Assembly (NCBI GenBank): GCA_029204225.1
Contig: CM055102.1
Coordinates: 6,740,320-6,804,319 of the forward strand
DNA: 64,000 bases
Direction: 5' to 3'
DNA from: Diphasiastrum complanatum
Lineage: Eukaryota > Streptophyta > Lycopodiopsida > Lycopodiales > Lycopodiaceae
Below the pieces are notes generated by a model. The model saw only the letters and a list, made by a program, of their open reading frames with translations, had not been told where the DNA came from and made no database searches. Of the stretch, positions 63,138 to 64,000 are shown piece after piece. Position 1 is the first letter of the stretch. Each line of letters opens with the position of its first letter. The position numbers were made by a program, and so were the translations under genes.

Positions 63138-64000
63138 CTAAGCATAGCCTTTCGCCACCAACCTTGCCTTGTACTTGTCCACTGTTCCATTGGCATGAAA
63201 CTTGGTCTTATAGACCCACTTGCAACTTATTGGTTGCTTCCCTTCTGGCAATGTAGTGAGCTCCCATGTGTCATTCTTGACAATGGAGTCGTACTCCTCC
63301 TGCATGGCATGTTGCCATACCTTTTCTCTCACGGCTTCGTGAAAGAACTGTGGCTCATCTGCATTCAGAATAGTGGACATAAGAGCAAAGTTAGTCTCTT
63401 GTCTCTCATGAGACCTCAGAGATCTTCTGACACCCTGTTCACTGCTCTCTCCTTCTTCAATCATTTGACCTTCTTTGATTGTTTCCCAATACCACCTAGG
63501 TACCTTCTTCCTAGCAGTAGGTGATGTGGATGGTGACCACGTATCCCATGGTACTATTTTAGTCTTCCGTTTGTCCCCAACTTCTGCTTCTGGTACTTGG
63601 CCAAAAAGAGGACTCGAACTAGTAGGTTCGATTTCCTGTTGTTGCTCTTGCACTTGAGGCTTACAGGACTCTTGACTAGGATCCTCATCCGTGGAATCAA
63701 TCAAGGGTATGAACTCAGTAATTCCTTCCTTCTCCTGCTCCTGTATCTTGGGTGCATGCTCTTCATCAAAGATGATATCTCGACTTAGGATCTTCCTCCT
63801 GTTTTCGAGATCATATACCACATAAGCTTTCTCACCTTCACTATACCCAAGAAAGACACACTTTACGGATTTTGCATCAAGTTTCTTCCGCAAGTCTTTT
63901 GGTATATGTGCATATGCTGTACACCCAAATACTCGAAGGCTGCCCACTTTGGGCTTGTTGCTACTATATGCCTCTTCTGGCGTGATTCCTTCAACTGCTT
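63138..64000 (-). pseudogene. Copia F integrase C-terminus and linker, continuing past the window
   Basis: Starts at the window edge in integrase (LRVFGCTAYAHIPKDLRKK, FLGYSEGEKAYVVYDLE), then RDIIFDEEHAP, an acidic linker, RRSLRSHERQETNFAL, AMQEEYDSIVKNDTWEL and CKWVYKTKFHANG to KGYA. Typical Tnt1-like spacing between integrase and RT. Upstream gag, protease and the 5' LTR are outside the window. Confidence 0.9.

Noticed and set aside
1-64000. CRISPR arrays, bacterial operons and tRNA genes
   Set aside because: No regularly spaced short direct repeats of the CRISPR kind were seen, genes have spliceosomal introns, and no sequence with both tRNA A- and B-box and a cloverleaf was found by eye.

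Overview
This window is nuclear DNA of a land plant with a large, retrotransposon-rich genome. The evidence is two intron-containing plant genes (an RER1 homologue and a DUF300/TMEM184 gene of the LAZ1-related class), many Ty1/copia elements primed by initiator tRNA-Met, and a GC-rich ribosomal DNA block in which a 5S gene lies in the spacer downstream of the 26S gene. Linked 5S-35S rDNA is typical of bryophytes and many seed-free vascular plants and occurs in some gymnosperms and Asteraceae, so a non-angiosperm is plausible; the species cannot be named from this sequence.

Layout. 0-3.1 kb: a truncated LTR element whose interior holds a broken PEP carboxylase fragment. 3.1-9.3 kb: a minus-strand copia element (A) arranged LTR-interior-LTR-partial interior, with its reverse transcriptase replaced by unrelated sequence. 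9.4-11.4 kb: unrecognised acidic open frames. 13.2-15.4 kb: a copia RT fragment, three hairpins with covarying stems, and the first copy of an unclassified ORF family. 15.5-16.3 kb: an LTR related to element C. 18.1-23.2 kb: the RER1 gene (minus), with a 4.4 kb first intron containing a gypsy fragment. 26.7-29.3 kb: copia B. 29.3-34.2 kb: LTR-like DNA and family copy 2. 34.9-42.2 kb: copia D split by copia E, which is complete with a perfect 5-bp target duplication. 42.6-45.8 kb: family copies 3 and 4, head to head. 46-49.5 kb: copia C. 52.5-53.6 kb: last two exons of the DUF300 gene (minus). 56-57.4 kb: a gypsy fragment. 57.4-61.4 kb: an rDNA fragment (probable external transcribed spacer, repeats, 5S, 26S 3' end). 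61.4-64 kb: copia F, continuing out of the window.

How it fits together. Only RER1 looks like an intact, complete host gene. RER1 and the DUF300 protein are both membrane-trafficking proteins, but nothing links them functionally here. Most other sequence is nested mobile DNA: E sits inside D, F inside a 26S rRNA gene, and the rDNA abuts a truncated gypsy RNase H. The least explained items are the four-copy ORF family (motifs LRVD, NWPxI, LPPL, YYRAA), two members of which end exactly at a polypurine tract beside an LTR start, and the hairpin triplet near 14 kb.
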